Origin: an uncultured Lachnospiraceae bacterium
Lineage (GTDB): Bacteria > Bacillota > Clostridia > Lachnospirales > Lachnospiraceae
Length of the DNA stretch: 64,000 bases
Assembly (NCBI GenBank): GCA_910577785.1
Contig: CAJTNT010000014.1
Span: 1 to 64,000 of the forward strand
Reading direction: 5' to 3'
This document shows positions 53,022 to 62,111 of this stretch, in pieces; position 1 is the first letter of the stretch, and the number at the start of each line of letters is the position of its first letter. The translations under genes were made by a program, and so were the position numbers. Under the pieces are notes generated by a model. That model saw only the letters and a list, made by a program, of their open reading frames with translations. It was not told the origin of the DNA and did not search any database.

Positions 53022-54784
53022 TATAGCAACATCTCCATAATATCGTTGATTTTATATTCCTTGTCGAATTCCAAGTTTTTCAGTTTCAGCAGCTTATAAG
53101 AAGCGACATAAAGTGCGAGAATATGCGCACATGGCTCGGAAAGGTTGCGCGCGCCCCGTTTGAATGCCTTGCAGCTGCAGTTTATCCTTGTAATCTGCCC
53201 GTCCTGGTCAATGACGAGTTCCGTCTCGCTGGTAGGCAGGCTGCCGCCTTCCAGGTAAGAGGTGGTGAACACAAACTCGTGCTTTGGCGTGTAGCGGATC
53301 TTCATATTGTCGAAAGTAAGCTTGCTGTATTTCGCCACAGCCGTTTCTATGGGGGAAACCTCATAGAGCATTTTGGGCAGGGGAGCGTTGATAAGATGGC
53401 GGAAACGTACGCAGCCATGCTCCAAATCGAAGTAGCCTTCGCCCCGCCGGAACAGCATGCCAACGCCAGCTTTTATCTGGTCGATGCTCTCATTCGGCAG
53501 GCAGGCATGGATTTCCTCCATCGTAAGGCAGCGCCTGTCTTTGAGTAACCGATAGACATCCGCATAACAGCCTTGGCCGGTAAAGCCAGCCATAATATTA
53601 AATGCCGTGCCTTTCACCCAGTCGTTGGCCGACCAGGAGGAAAAGCCGATCGTCATCTGCATCGTGCCCAGGTCGGCGCGGATAAATTGGGGCATTCCAA
53701 ATCCTAGGATACGTACATAAAAGGCTTTGGCCAAGGGGATCAGCTTCTCTGCCACCAGCCAGCGCCTCCTGCCCCAGATTTTCTCTTCTCTTCTCTGGGC
53801 GCCGGTGTAGACTGCGTTGAGCGTAAGGACTGTCCCGAAAGGCTCGAACACTACCTGTACCCTTTGCTGGGGCTCTAGGATCCATTTCATGTAACGGGGG
53901 CTGGATTTTGCCTTGTGCTTCCTTAAAAATGCGCAGATATCGTACAGGTCGGCAGGGGAAAGCGTAAGCGTAAGCCCTGATAAAGCCGCTGCCGAGGATA
54001 CCTGGTTAAAGCCCTTGATCCATGTCTCAGGCAGATCGATCTTCTTCTCCACATATTCTGGCACAACATCGCTGTCTACCGTAAAGCCTTCCGGGTTGAC
54101 GGATAACGTGACATCCGTATAGCTTCGGAACCGCTGCATTTCCTTTTCTAATTTGGCGGAAAAGTCAATGTTCGTGGTTCCGAGGCTGGGTTTTTGCAGC
54201 AGTTCAAATTCGTCCATTGCCACCGACAGGCAGCCGTAAATGGACTCGTCTAACGAGAATGCCTCGAAGGAAACCTGGTCTTTGTGTACGGTGATCACAG
54301 GGTCTAAGACGAACCATAAGCTGTAATCCCGGTTTTTGATAAATTTCCAGAAATCCCGCTCGATTTTATAATAATCCTTCCAGGCGTCATATTCGTCCAG
54401 CTGCTTCTGGAGGTTCCTTTGTATCTGCTGCAGATGGGCGATTTCATTCTTTTTCTGTGACAGCTCCATGTCGCAGCTGTCCATTTGTTCCTGCAGGCCT
54501 TCCCTCACCTGGGGCATATATTCTTTGTGCGCCTTTACACGCCGTTCAATCTCTGTATCCAGCCATTGGAAATAATCTGTGCGTTCCTTTGGCTTCTGCC
54601 GGGTATCCGAGACAACGATTTCCCGCAGCATCAGCATGGCGTCGCGGAACTGTAAGGGATGCTTTAATTTCCCGCAGAAGGAGACTTTCTCGTCGCGGGA
54701 TAGGTCGGGGCTTAGTCCCAGGGTTGTCTGGCCGCCCTCCTGGATGCACTGGGAGGGGCTTGCGTATTGGTAACCTACTTTCAT
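53021..54784 (-). CDS. SWIM zinc-finger protein of the retron operon
   Basis: 587 residues. A coiled coil (about 70-135) is followed by a long region without a nameable domain. Residues about 440-480 look like a winged helix (YADVYRLLKDRRCLTMEEIHACLPNESIDQIKAGVGMLFRRG). The C-terminal SWIM zinc finger C-S-C ... C-A-H (about 536-555) could bind nucleic acid or protein. Overlaps the upstream gene by 4 bp (ATGA), so translation is coupled. As I recall, WH-SWIM proteins are accessory proteins of one described retron class (type XIII). Here it would help sense or execute the defence response. Confidence 0.8.
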   Translation of the reverse strand: MKVGYQYASPSQCIQEGGQTTLGLSPDLSRDEKVSFCGKLKHPLQFRDAMLMLREIVVSDTRQKPKERTDYFQWLDTEIERRVKAHKEYMPQVREGLQEQMDSCDMELSQKKNEIAHLQQIQRNLQKQLDEYDAWKDYYKIERDFWKFIKNRDYSLWFVLDPVITVHKDQVSFEAFSLDESIYGCLSVAMDEFELLQKPSLGTTNIDFSAKLEKEMQRFRSYTDVTLSVNPEGFTVDSDVVPEYVEKKIDLPETWIKGFNQVSSAAALSGLTLTLSPADLYDICAFLRKHKAKSSPRYMKWILEPQQRVQVVFEPFGTVLTLNAVYTGAQRREEKIWGRRRWLVAEKLIPLAKAFYVRILGFGMPQFIRADLGTMQMTIGFSSWSANDWVKGTAFNIMAGFTGQGCYADVYRLLKDRRCLTMEEIHACLPNESIDQIKAGVGMLFRRGEGYFDLEHGCVRFRHLINAPLPKMLYEVSPIETAVAKYSKLTFDNMKIRYTPKHEFVFTTSYLEGGSLPTSETELVIDQDGQITRINCSCKAFKRGARNLSEPCAHILALYVASYKLLKLKNLEFDKEYKINDIMEMLL

Positions 54785-57621
54785 AATATGCCTACCTCCT
54801 TCTGAATGCGGGCAAATGCCACCAGCGCCCGTTCTGAATCAATCTTGCTGTCGGCGCTGCCGATATCCAGCAGCAGATGCTCCAGTTCTTGCCGTTTTTC
54901 CGGATAGTGTTGAAGAAACAGGGGCATGGAGCCGTAAATCTGTTCCTTGCTCTTGGTAACCCTGTTGGGCAGGTACAGCAATGTCTTGGCGTAATACAGA
55001 TATAAATCCGGGCTTGTTTCCTCAAAAGAGCCAAGGGCCGACTGCATTTTCTGGGAAAGATAAGCTTTTACTTCCACACAGGGATGCTCCATCATCCGCC
55101 GGATAAATAGCGCCGGCAGTCGGTTCCCATACCAGCTGTCCAGTTTCTTTAGGGCATATTGGTAGGTTTGTTCCATGGGGGAATCCAGTAACATCATATG
55201 GAGCTTCTCCCTTTGGCCCGCTTCTGTGCTTGCTGAAATGGCCGCAAGGGCATCGGGAGCCGCTGCAGAAGGCAGGCTCTCAAATACAGCCTGGGCAATC
55301 TGGTTCAAGTGCGTGACATTGCATTCAAACAGCAGCAGCAAAGTATTTGGCCTGTTGGCAAGCTGTGCCTGCAGCCGATCTGTGAGTTCCGTCAGGGTCT
55401 TCACCAGCCGTTTGGAGCCCGTTTCCAAAATGGAGAGAATAAGGCTGTCTTTGGGCAGGATTTCATCTTTGCAGGATTTCAGCAAGGAGATGGACTGGTA
55501 TTCCCGTTCTGAGATCCGGCTGTGCCGCAGTTCCATATCCTGGAGCGTATTCCGCAGCAGTTCATAGGGCATGGAAAACAGCACATGTTCTGTTAAATCA
55601 AGCAAAAATTCTGGAAGCTTCTGCAGGCCGAGCAGCAGGGAGATAAAATAGCGCAGGGTTTCCTGCTGTTCCAAGGCCGTGGCTTCCGCAAGCTTGCTGA
55701 CTGACATTTCCAGCAGATAGGTGACCTGTTCAGAAAGCGTAATCTGCTGTTCCAGGAAGAGGCTGCCCTGTCCGGCAACCGTTTTTAGGAAAGCAATATA
55801 TTCCGCAGCCGTAAACGCGCGCAGGTTACCTTCTAAGACACCCTGCCAGGTATCGAGCGTATCCAAGAAAAGGAAGCCTGCCACCTCTTGCGGCTGAAAT
55901 TTGCCATGCGTACGGTGGAAATATTGTCTGGCGGCTTCCCAGAGGCTTTCCACAGGGACGCCCATCAGAGCCGTCATCAGCTCTGCGTCAAATTCCTGCA
56001 GCACCTCTAAGCGGGGCAGCAGGAGGGAGGTAAAGAGCTGCGCGGTCTGAGCATAAGGGATTTTGCAGAGTGCGGCCAGCTCTTTGGCCTCATAGGCATC
56101 GAAGGCATGCCGGGCAGCGGCTTTCTGTAATAATATGTAACAGAATTTATGTACGGTTCCAGCCTGGGCATGCTGGGCGACAAAGAGAAGGTCTCCCAGG
56201 TAGCGAAGCCAGAGGGACTGCTCTGCCGCGGCATCATTGCCCATAACCTCCCAGAAATAACGGTCGAAAAAGTAATTCTGCAAGGTATCGTCATAAGAGC
56301 CGTCCAGATTGTCATGGTCAGTATAGCTTGTGAGCATTTCGCGGGCAGCTGTGATAAATTTTGCCTCATCCTCTGCCAGATATCGGTCAAAGGTCCGGCG
56401 GAGATGGCGCACAAAATAGCTGTAGGCGCCTTCCTGGCCGCTTCCGCGGAAATAATAGGCTGTTCTGGGGGTATCAAGGAAATAGGCGATCCGTCCCAGA
56501 GCATCGGCCATCCCGTAGGCAGTCGCTGTCTGGATGGTATTTTTATAGGCAATCCGCTGGATGTTTGTGCCATCGGTATAGGCATTTTTGGTATATAGCT
56601 CCTGACTGCCGAACACATAATAAAGGTTGCGGTATGCATTGGGCTTATTTAAGTATGCCTCCAGTTCTTCGCCCTCTAAATCCTTGCCGTTTAATTTTAG
56701 TTTCTGGATATGGAAATCCATTTCTGGCAGCGTGCGGTAAATGGATTCTTTCTGCTTCCACAGCAGCTTTTCGTCAAATAGGCTGACGTACTGGCGGATG
56801 CAGCGCCGCAGCCCTTCGTGGCCTGCCGGGCTTGCCCATAGTTCATCGCTGTGCGAAATTTGTTCTGCCGTTTCCAGCAGAAGGGGGTTCCGATCCGCCG
56901 TCAGTTCCAGGAAGATGCCGCAGGCCAGCTCTACGCTGGCTGTCTTTAGCAGCAGGCTGTATTCCCCGGCGGAGGGCTGCATGTCCATAAACTGCCGGAG
57001 GTATTTTTTCCTCATATAGAGCCGCTCCTGGGAACACATGCTGACAATCGTTTCCAGATAGGGGCTGTCCGGCGCAAAGCCAAAGAGGCTGCTGGGGCGC
57101 CCGATCAGCCCGCAGTCCTGGAAACGGATGTGGGCGGACGTTAGGGAAGCCGCATAATCTGTATACTGCAGGCCGCCGTAATAAGGGAAGGTGACGCCCT
57201 GGTCCAAGGCATAGAATTCTGGGATTATATATTTCTTATCAATGTCGACGCGTGGCTGCCAGGTGCGGCTGTTGCGGTCATAATCCCAGTATCTGTGTGC
57301 TGTCTTATAGCCCTTGGCATAGCAAAGCAGGTTTTTTTCCCTGAAAAAATAGGTGTTGGGGATGGAGGGAAGATGCCCGCCCGTGCCGTGGAAGACGGCG
57401 TAATGTGTATAGCATACTTCAGGCTTCAGCAGGTGGCCGTACGCGCGGTAAGACCTGCGGGAAGCGAATAAGTCCCGCTCAAATTCCTGTATCCCATACA
57501 GGATGAGCAGGCAAGGGTTGTTCCTGCCGTCCAGACCCCAGAGCAGGATCCGGCGGGTGGGGGGCTCGTCTAATTTCCAGAGCCGCTGTTGTTCCTCTGA
57601 TGTTAAGTTCTTCATTTGCAT
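54781..57621 (-). CDS. Large helical protein of the retron operon
   Basis: 946 residues from the ATG at 57619-57621 behind AAAGGAAG; an upstream ATG at 57684 has no ribosome-binding site. Largely alpha-helical with no transmembrane segment. The C-terminal half has HEAT-like repeats (YALKKLDSWYGNRLPALFIRRMMEHPCVEVKAYLSQKM). It may be related to MolR/DUF4132-type large proteins that are associated with WGR/SWIM partners, but I cannot confirm this. As first gene and likely effector it would be kept silent by the RT-msDNA complex. Confidence 0.65.
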   Translation of the reverse strand: MQMKNLTSEEQQRLWKLDEPPTRRILLWGLDGRNNPCLLILYGIQEFERDLFASRRSYRAYGHLLKPEVCYTHYAVFHGTGGHLPSIPNTYFFREKNLLCYAKGYKTAHRYWDYDRNSRTWQPRVDIDKKYIIPEFYALDQGVTFPYYGGLQYTDYAASLTSAHIRFQDCGLIGRPSSLFGFAPDSPYLETIVSMCSQERLYMRKKYLRQFMDMQPSAGEYSLLLKTASVELACGIFLELTADRNPLLLETAEQISHSDELWASPAGHEGLRRCIRQYVSLFDEKLLWKQKESIYRTLPEMDFHIQKLKLNGKDLEGEELEAYLNKPNAYRNLYYVFGSQELYTKNAYTDGTNIQRIAYKNTIQTATAYGMADALGRIAYFLDTPRTAYYFRGSGQEGAYSYFVRHLRRTFDRYLAEDEAKFITAAREMLTSYTDHDNLDGSYDDTLQNYFFDRYFWEVMGNDAAAEQSLWLRYLGDLLFVAQHAQAGTVHKFCYILLQKAAARHAFDAYEAKELAALCKIPYAQTAQLFTSLLLPRLEVLQEFDAELMTALMGVPVESLWEAARQYFHRTHGKFQPQEVAGFLFLDTLDTWQGVLEGNLRAFTAAEYIAFLKTVAGQGSLFLEQQITLSEQVTYLLEMSVSKLAEATALEQQETLRYFISLLLGLQKLPEFLLDLTEHVLFSMPYELLRNTLQDMELRHSRISEREYQSISLLKSCKDEILPKDSLILSILETGSKRLVKTLTELTDRLQAQLANRPNTLLLLFECNVTHLNQIAQAVFESLPSAAAPDALAAISASTEAGQREKLHMMLLDSPMEQTYQYALKKLDSWYGNRLPALFIRRMMEHPCVEVKAYLSQKMQSALGSFEETSPDLYLYYAKTLLYLPNRVTKSKEQIYGSMPLFLQHYPEKRQELEHLLLDIGSADSKIDSERALVAFARIQKEVGIL

Positions 57622-57712
57622 CAGTGACTTCCTTTCTGGTGTGGCGGCATCGGTATGGAAACCGCCAATATCGTTAGCAATCATTCGTAAATTTTTATGT
57701 ACGTTCCTATAA

Positions 57713-57741
57713 ATTATAACAAAAAATTCGGGTTATGGCAA
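57713..57741 (-). promoter_or_regulatory. Promoter of the retron protein operon
   Basis: Minus strand TTGCCA (57736-57741), 17 bp, TATAAT (57713-57718) with an extended TG. It lies about 90 bp before the first gene. Confidence 0.8.
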
Positions 57742-57765
57742 TCGTTGATAAAAAGCAAAAAAATG

Positions 57766-57795
57766 TTGACTTTTTTAAAAGACATGTGTTATAAT
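57766..57795 (+). promoter_or_regulatory. Promoter of the retron noncoding RNA
   Basis: Plus strand TTGACT (57766-57771), 18 bp, TATAAT (57790-57795), extended by TG (57787-57788). Its -35 is 24 bp from the -35 of the opposite promoter. Confidence 0.82.
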
Positions 57796-57801
57796 TTCAG
57801 C

Positions 57802-58020
57802 AATGAAAAACGGCGTGGCTTTCTGGTCTGAATGCTTTGGGGTAGCCCCAAGGCTGTTGTTTCTAGCCTTTTACACCACTATGTCCTGCGTCACTCGCAC
57901 TGAATTCGGTACTAGTGCGTTTGGACAGTAGCCTGCGGCGCAAACGCACTAGTACCGCTCAGTGCTAAAGTGTCAGAACAGAGTAGAGGATTGTTAGCAG
58001 AAAGCCAGGGCTGTTTTTTT
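57802..58020 (+). ncRNA. Candidate retron msr-msd RNA
   Basis: About 219 nt. Flanking repeats a1 TGGCTTTCTG (57816-57825) and a2 CAGAAAGCCA (57998-58007) are exactly complementary. After a1 come two small msr hairpins: TTGGGG-TAG-CCCCAA (57837-57851), and GGCT/AGCC with a GTTGTTTCT loop (57852-57868), very like the second msr hairpin of Ec86. Then a long msd hairpin: 16 perfect pairs (57908-57923 with 57941-57956), a 17-nt loop, extended by GCACTGA/TCAGTGC (57897-57903, 57959-57965). A T-run (58013-58020) follows the a1/a2 stem. The priming G is probably near 57834. Transcribed away from the reverse transcriptase operon. Confidence 0.82.
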
Positions 58021-58331
58021 CTTATATTTTGGTAAATTTTGTTTCTTGTCTGTAATTCTCCATGGCGTTTCCGTCCATAGCAAAATCCTTAGAACATAGT
58101 ATAAAACACATGACAGATGATCGGATATATTGTACAATAGGGATAGTAAAGGTACAGAATAGCTATGTACCATAACAAACTATAACGGAAATCAGGATAG
58201 AAGCACTGAGGCATTTGTCAGATATAACAATTGAGTGAAATAGCACAAAGCGGACAAACCTGTTATTGACAGGGAAAAATGGTTCAGGGATAGAATACAA
58301 TTGATTTATTAAAATAAAGGAGGGATATGAT
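58021..58331. other. Intergenic region before the GH43 pseudogene
   Basis: No gene. GGTACA/TGTACC arms (about 58151-58171) could be an operator, and TTGACA at about 58267 is a possible -35 with a poorly spaced -10. The AAGGAGG ribosome-binding site precedes 58332. Confidence 0.45.
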
Positions 58332-60785
58332 ATGTTACGAAAAACAATACGACGTGCAGCTGCGGCATTCCTGGCGGCTGCTATAGCTATTACGGCCATG
58401 CCTCAGGAGATAGCGGCTTCAGCGGTTGTAGCCATGCCCCAAGAGACAGCGGCTTCAGCGGTTGCAGCTATGCCCATGGGAGCTTCTGCTTCCATTCCGT
58501 CTGTGCAGCCGGAAGCCTTATCTGGGGAAAGCGCCCAGAAAATTACCCGCGTTTCCGTCCATGATCCGTCGATTATTAAGGCGGACGGCACGTATTACCT
58601 GTTCGGTACCCACCTTGCCGACGCCAAGTCCACAGACCTGATGAACTGGACGCAGATGAATCTCGACTGGAATGCCCGTGGCGATGACAGCTGGAAGCAG
58701 GATTCTGTCTATGGCAATGTCCTGGAGAATCTGGCCGAGTCCTTTGCCTGGGCAGGCTATAACGATGGGGATACGGCAAACGGCGGCCTGGGCGTGTGAG
58801 CGCCGGACGTCACCTACAATCCCCATTACCAGTGGCCAGACGGCTCCCAGGGGGCATACATGCTCTACTATAGCGCCTCATCTACTTGGAAGCGCTCCTG
58901 TATTGGCTATGCTGTTTCCCAAAAAGTGGAAGGGCCATACCAGCATGTTGATACCATTATTTATTCCGGCTTTACCAAGACGGGAGCAGTGGACCATGGC
59001 CTTGGCGGGCCATCCAGCCACAGTGACCGGGACACGAGATGGGACAATAGCTATCTGAACCTCTCGGAACTGATTGCAGAGGGGCGGCTGTCTGGCATCA
59101 GCGACAAATGGTTTACCGCCAATGGCGGCTGGCGGGAGGCCTACGCCCCCAATGCCATCGACCCTACAGTATTTTTCAGCAAAGAGGGCGCCATGTACAT
59201 GGTCTATGGCTCCTGGTCCGGCGGGCTGTTCATCCACGAGCTGGATGCGGCTACGGGGGCGGTAAAATATCCAGGCACAGACAGCACGGAGCCAATTTCC
59301 GGCAATTTCACCGACCGCTATTTCGGCACCCATATCGCTGGCGGCAACCACCAGTCCGGGGAAGGCGCATACATACTCTACGATGCAGAGACTGACTACT
59401 ACTATTTATATGAGACATACGGCGGCCTCCTGTCTGGCGGCGGCTACAATATGCGCCTCTTCCGTTCACGGAACGTTTATGGCCCATATACAGATGCGAA
59501 AGGCCAGAACGCCAAGGACAATGGACAGAATAATGAGAGATACGGCATCAAGCTGATCGGGAATTATCAGTTCCCGGATCAGCCGGGTTACCGTGCGGCG
59601 GGGCATAACTCTGCGCTGATAGACGAAGATGGCCAGCGGTATTTATTCTACCACCAGCGCTTTGACCTGCCAGGAAGCCAGCATGAAGGCCACCAGGTCC
59701 GTGTGCGCAAGCAGTATATGAATGAGGATCAATGGCCGGTGGCTTCCGTGTACGAATATCAGGGAGAGACGGCAGGGCACTATGGACGTGAGGAATTGGT
59801 CGGAAGCTACAACTTGATTGACCATGGCACGCAGACCAATGGGGATATGATTATTGCCCAAAAGCTGGAACTGCACGAAGATGGCACTGTCAGCGGGGAT
59901 AAAACCGGCACATGGGAGCTGTCCACAGGATATGGGAAGGATTACGACTACCTTACACTGCGCATGGGCGGCGTCATATACAAAGGCGTACCCAGCAAAC
60001 AGCAGGATGAGCGGAATCCATCGGTAAGGGTTATGACATTCTCTGCAATCGGGGACAATAATACCTGCCTCTGGGGCAGCCAGGAAACAGAGGCCAAGCC
60101 AGATCCTAAGCCAGATCCAGATCCTAAGCCGGACCCAGATCCTAAGCCGGACCCAGATTCCAAGCCAGATCCAGATCCCAAGCCAGATCCTAAGCCGGAT
60201 CCTGATCCGAATCCCGGCGAAGAGGATCCCGTGCCAGTGAAAAAGGCGAAACAGAGTATTTCCGTAAAGGCAGAGTTTAAAAAAACCTACGGCGACAAAG
60301 CCTTCTCTTTGAAAGCAAAATTAAAAAAGGGAACCGGCGCACTCCGCTATGCATCAAAGCATCCGTCGGTTGCCACAGTAAATAAAAAGAGCGGAAAAGT
60401 AACCATCAAGGGAACCGGCATTGCGAAGATTACAATTACTGCTTCTGAGACAAGCAAATACAAGAAGGCAGTAAAGACAGTAACCATAAAAGTTGCCCCT
60501 TCCAAGCCTATCCTCACAGAGGCAAAGAGCAAAGCCTCCGGGAAGGCAGCCTTAAAATGGAAGAAGGCCAAGAAAGCAAGCGGCTACCAGATTCAGTATG
60601 CCACAAATGCGAAGTTCCGTTCTTCCCGCCGTATAACGGTTGCGAAAGGGAGCGCGACCTCCAAGGCAATCTCCAAGCTGAAACGGAAAAAGACCTACTA
60701 TTTCCGCATCCGCGCTTACAAAAAATCAGGCAAGGCAACGATCTATGGGGCATATAGCAAGGTAAAGAAGGTAAAGGCGCTATGA
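58332..60785 (+). pseudogene. GH43 arabinanase-like secreted enzyme with an internal stop
   Basis: 817 codons in one frame with a TGA at 58797-58799 (codon 156), exactly where the family has Trp in 'GGLGVWAPDVTYNP'. A signal peptide (1-27), a low-complexity AAS/MPQE repeat (30-60), the GH43 blades with the first catalytic Asp in VHDPSII (about 78), 'GGYNMRLFRSRNVYGPY', a GH43 C-terminal beta domain (about 500-580, 'LIDHGTQTNGDMIIAQKLELHEDGTVSG'), a P-D-P-K linker (591-632), an Ig-like domain and a fibronectin-like domain 'KWKKAKKASGYQIQYATNAKF'. It would cut arabinan outside the cell. Elsewhere in this window TGA is a normal stop. The rest of the frame is intact, so loss is recent, or a sequence error. 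Confidence 0.85.
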
Positions 60786-61222
60786 TACAGAATGTGACTA
60801 TTAGAAAAGTACTGGGAACGGAAAATATAATACTTTCCATTCCGTAGCGGTTCGTATGGCTATTTTTATAAAGTCCTGGTGCATATCGCATAAAATTCAT
60901 GGCCTGTGGGGTCACCCGTAGTAACAATATGCTAATAGGGCATGTCTTAATTTTGGGATGGTTGTAATTGTATCTGTTAAATTCAGGAAAAATGTGTTAT
61001 AATGCTATCTATCATCGAAAATTGGCAGGAAACTCCTAAAGAGTGTCGATTTTATATGGTAGATGGCATTTTTGTGTAACAATTCAACGAGCCTGGCCTG
61101 CACATTTGCTGTGTTGGCCGTGAGAAGTGAAACGAGAGCGCCAGAATCCCATGGAAGGTATGGAGTAGTTATCTTTTTGCCATTGTTTTTCTGTAGTTTT
61201 TATTTGTGAAAGGGGGGATCTT
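60786..61222. other. Intergenic region, leader of the CRISPR-Cas operon
   Basis: No gene. Contains an extended -10 promoter (TG-T-TATAAT, 60995-61003) without a clear -35, the hairpin at 61002-61073, and about 140 bp of further untranslated sequence before cas6. Confidence 0.6.
61002..61073 (+). promoter_or_regulatory. Leader hairpin with U-tract upstream of cas6
   Basis: ATGCTATCTATCAT (61002-61015) pairs with ATGGTAGATGGCAT (61056-61069) with two G-T pairs, extended by AAAAT/ATTTT, then TTTTT. It begins at or just after the -10, so the transcript start may lie within the left arm. It could be an attenuator or a short RNA gene. Confidence 0.5.
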
Positions 61223-61960
61223 ATGCTTGCAAAATTGCAGCTAGAGCTGAAAACTGGGAATGGTGATGTTATCCCATATCAGAAGGCGGTTATTCTGCAA
61301 AGCATCTTAATGGGGCAGATTGGCGGCGCATACGCCAATAAGCTCCACGAATCTAGGCTCCATCCATATTGCCAGTCCGTCATCCAACAGAATGGAAAGA
61401 ATATCTGGGAAATCTGCACGACAAATGCAGAGGCGTACCAGGGGATTCTCCTGCCACTCCAAGATGCTGGGTTCCGCCATTTTTTTATGGAGGACGACCA
61501 ATGGGAAGTGGATGTGGTGCAAAAACAGATGCAGCAAAAGACAAAGAGCGAATTTATGGATCAGTATTATTTTAAGGATGCAGGCAGGTATCTAAATATA
61601 GAGTTCCGTACGCCGGCCGCATTTAAGAGCCAGGGGGAATATGTCTTTCTGCCAGAGCTGCGGCTGCTTTACCAAAGCCTGATGATGAAATACAGCGCAT
61701 CCTCCGATGATGAGGCGGCAGAGGATGAAGACGTATTAGAGCAGCTGATTGCATATAGCAGAGTATCGAAGTACCGCCTCCGTAGCTGTATCTACTCGCT
61801 CCATGGGGTTAGGATCCCAGCTTTCCTGGGGCAGCTTTCCATCCGGGTCAGCGGGCCGCAGGCGATGGTGAATTTCCTACATATGCTGTTCCGTTTTGGG
61901 GAGTACGCTGGGGTGGGGATTAAGACGGCAATGGGGATGGGGAATATAAAGCTGGTATAA
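61223..61960 (+). CDS. cas6: CRISPR-associated endoribonuclease Cas6
   Basis: 245 residues. N-terminal RAMP strand 'LAKLQLELKTGNGDVIPYQKAVILQSILMG'; the C-terminal glycine-rich loop GEYAGVGIKTAMGMGNIKLV is the Cas6 signature (G-h-G-x-x-x-x-x-G-h-G). A central His near residue 34-46 region (KLHESRLHPY) could be catalytic. It would cut repeat RNA to make crRNAs for the type III complex encoded next. Preceded by AAAGGGGGG. Confidence 0.9.
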   Translation: MLAKLQLELKTGNGDVIPYQKAVILQSILMGQIGGAYANKLHESRLHPYCQSVIQQNGKNIWEICTTNAEAYQGILLPLQDAGFRHFFMEDDQWEVDVVQKQMQQKTKSEFMDQYYFKDAGRYLNIEFRTPAAFKSQGEYVFLPELRLLYQSLMMKYSASSDDEAAEDEDVLEQLIAYSRVSKYRLRSCIYSLHGVRIPAFLGQLSIRVSGPQAMVNFLHMLFRFGEYAGVGIKTAMGMGNIKLV

Positions 61961-62111
61961 CGGTTTCATGCAGGCCAAAGCGTTTACTAGTTAGAAGCTT
62001 CGATGTCTGGATAGAACTGTGTAGTAAGGAACGGTTCTGTACAGGAGGAAAAAATGAGGCAGGGGCTGGCAGGGAGTAAGGAAAGCCTGCTCCTGCAGGA
62101 GGGAGGTAAGC

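Noticed and set aside
57800-58020. The msr-msd region read on the minus strand as a leader of the protein operon
   Set aside because: The strong promoter, the order a1-msr-msd-a2, the msr loop and the U-tract all fit the plus strand; the operon has its own promoter closer to its first gene.
58797-58799. UGA as selenocysteine or reassigned Trp codon
   Set aside because: The position is Trp, not Cys, in the family; no SECIS-like hairpin is evident, and UGA ends many other genes in this window.
60100-60215. Repeats of about 12 bp as a CRISPR array
   Set aside because: They encode the Pro-Asp-Pro-Lys linker of the GH43 protein in frame and have no spacers.
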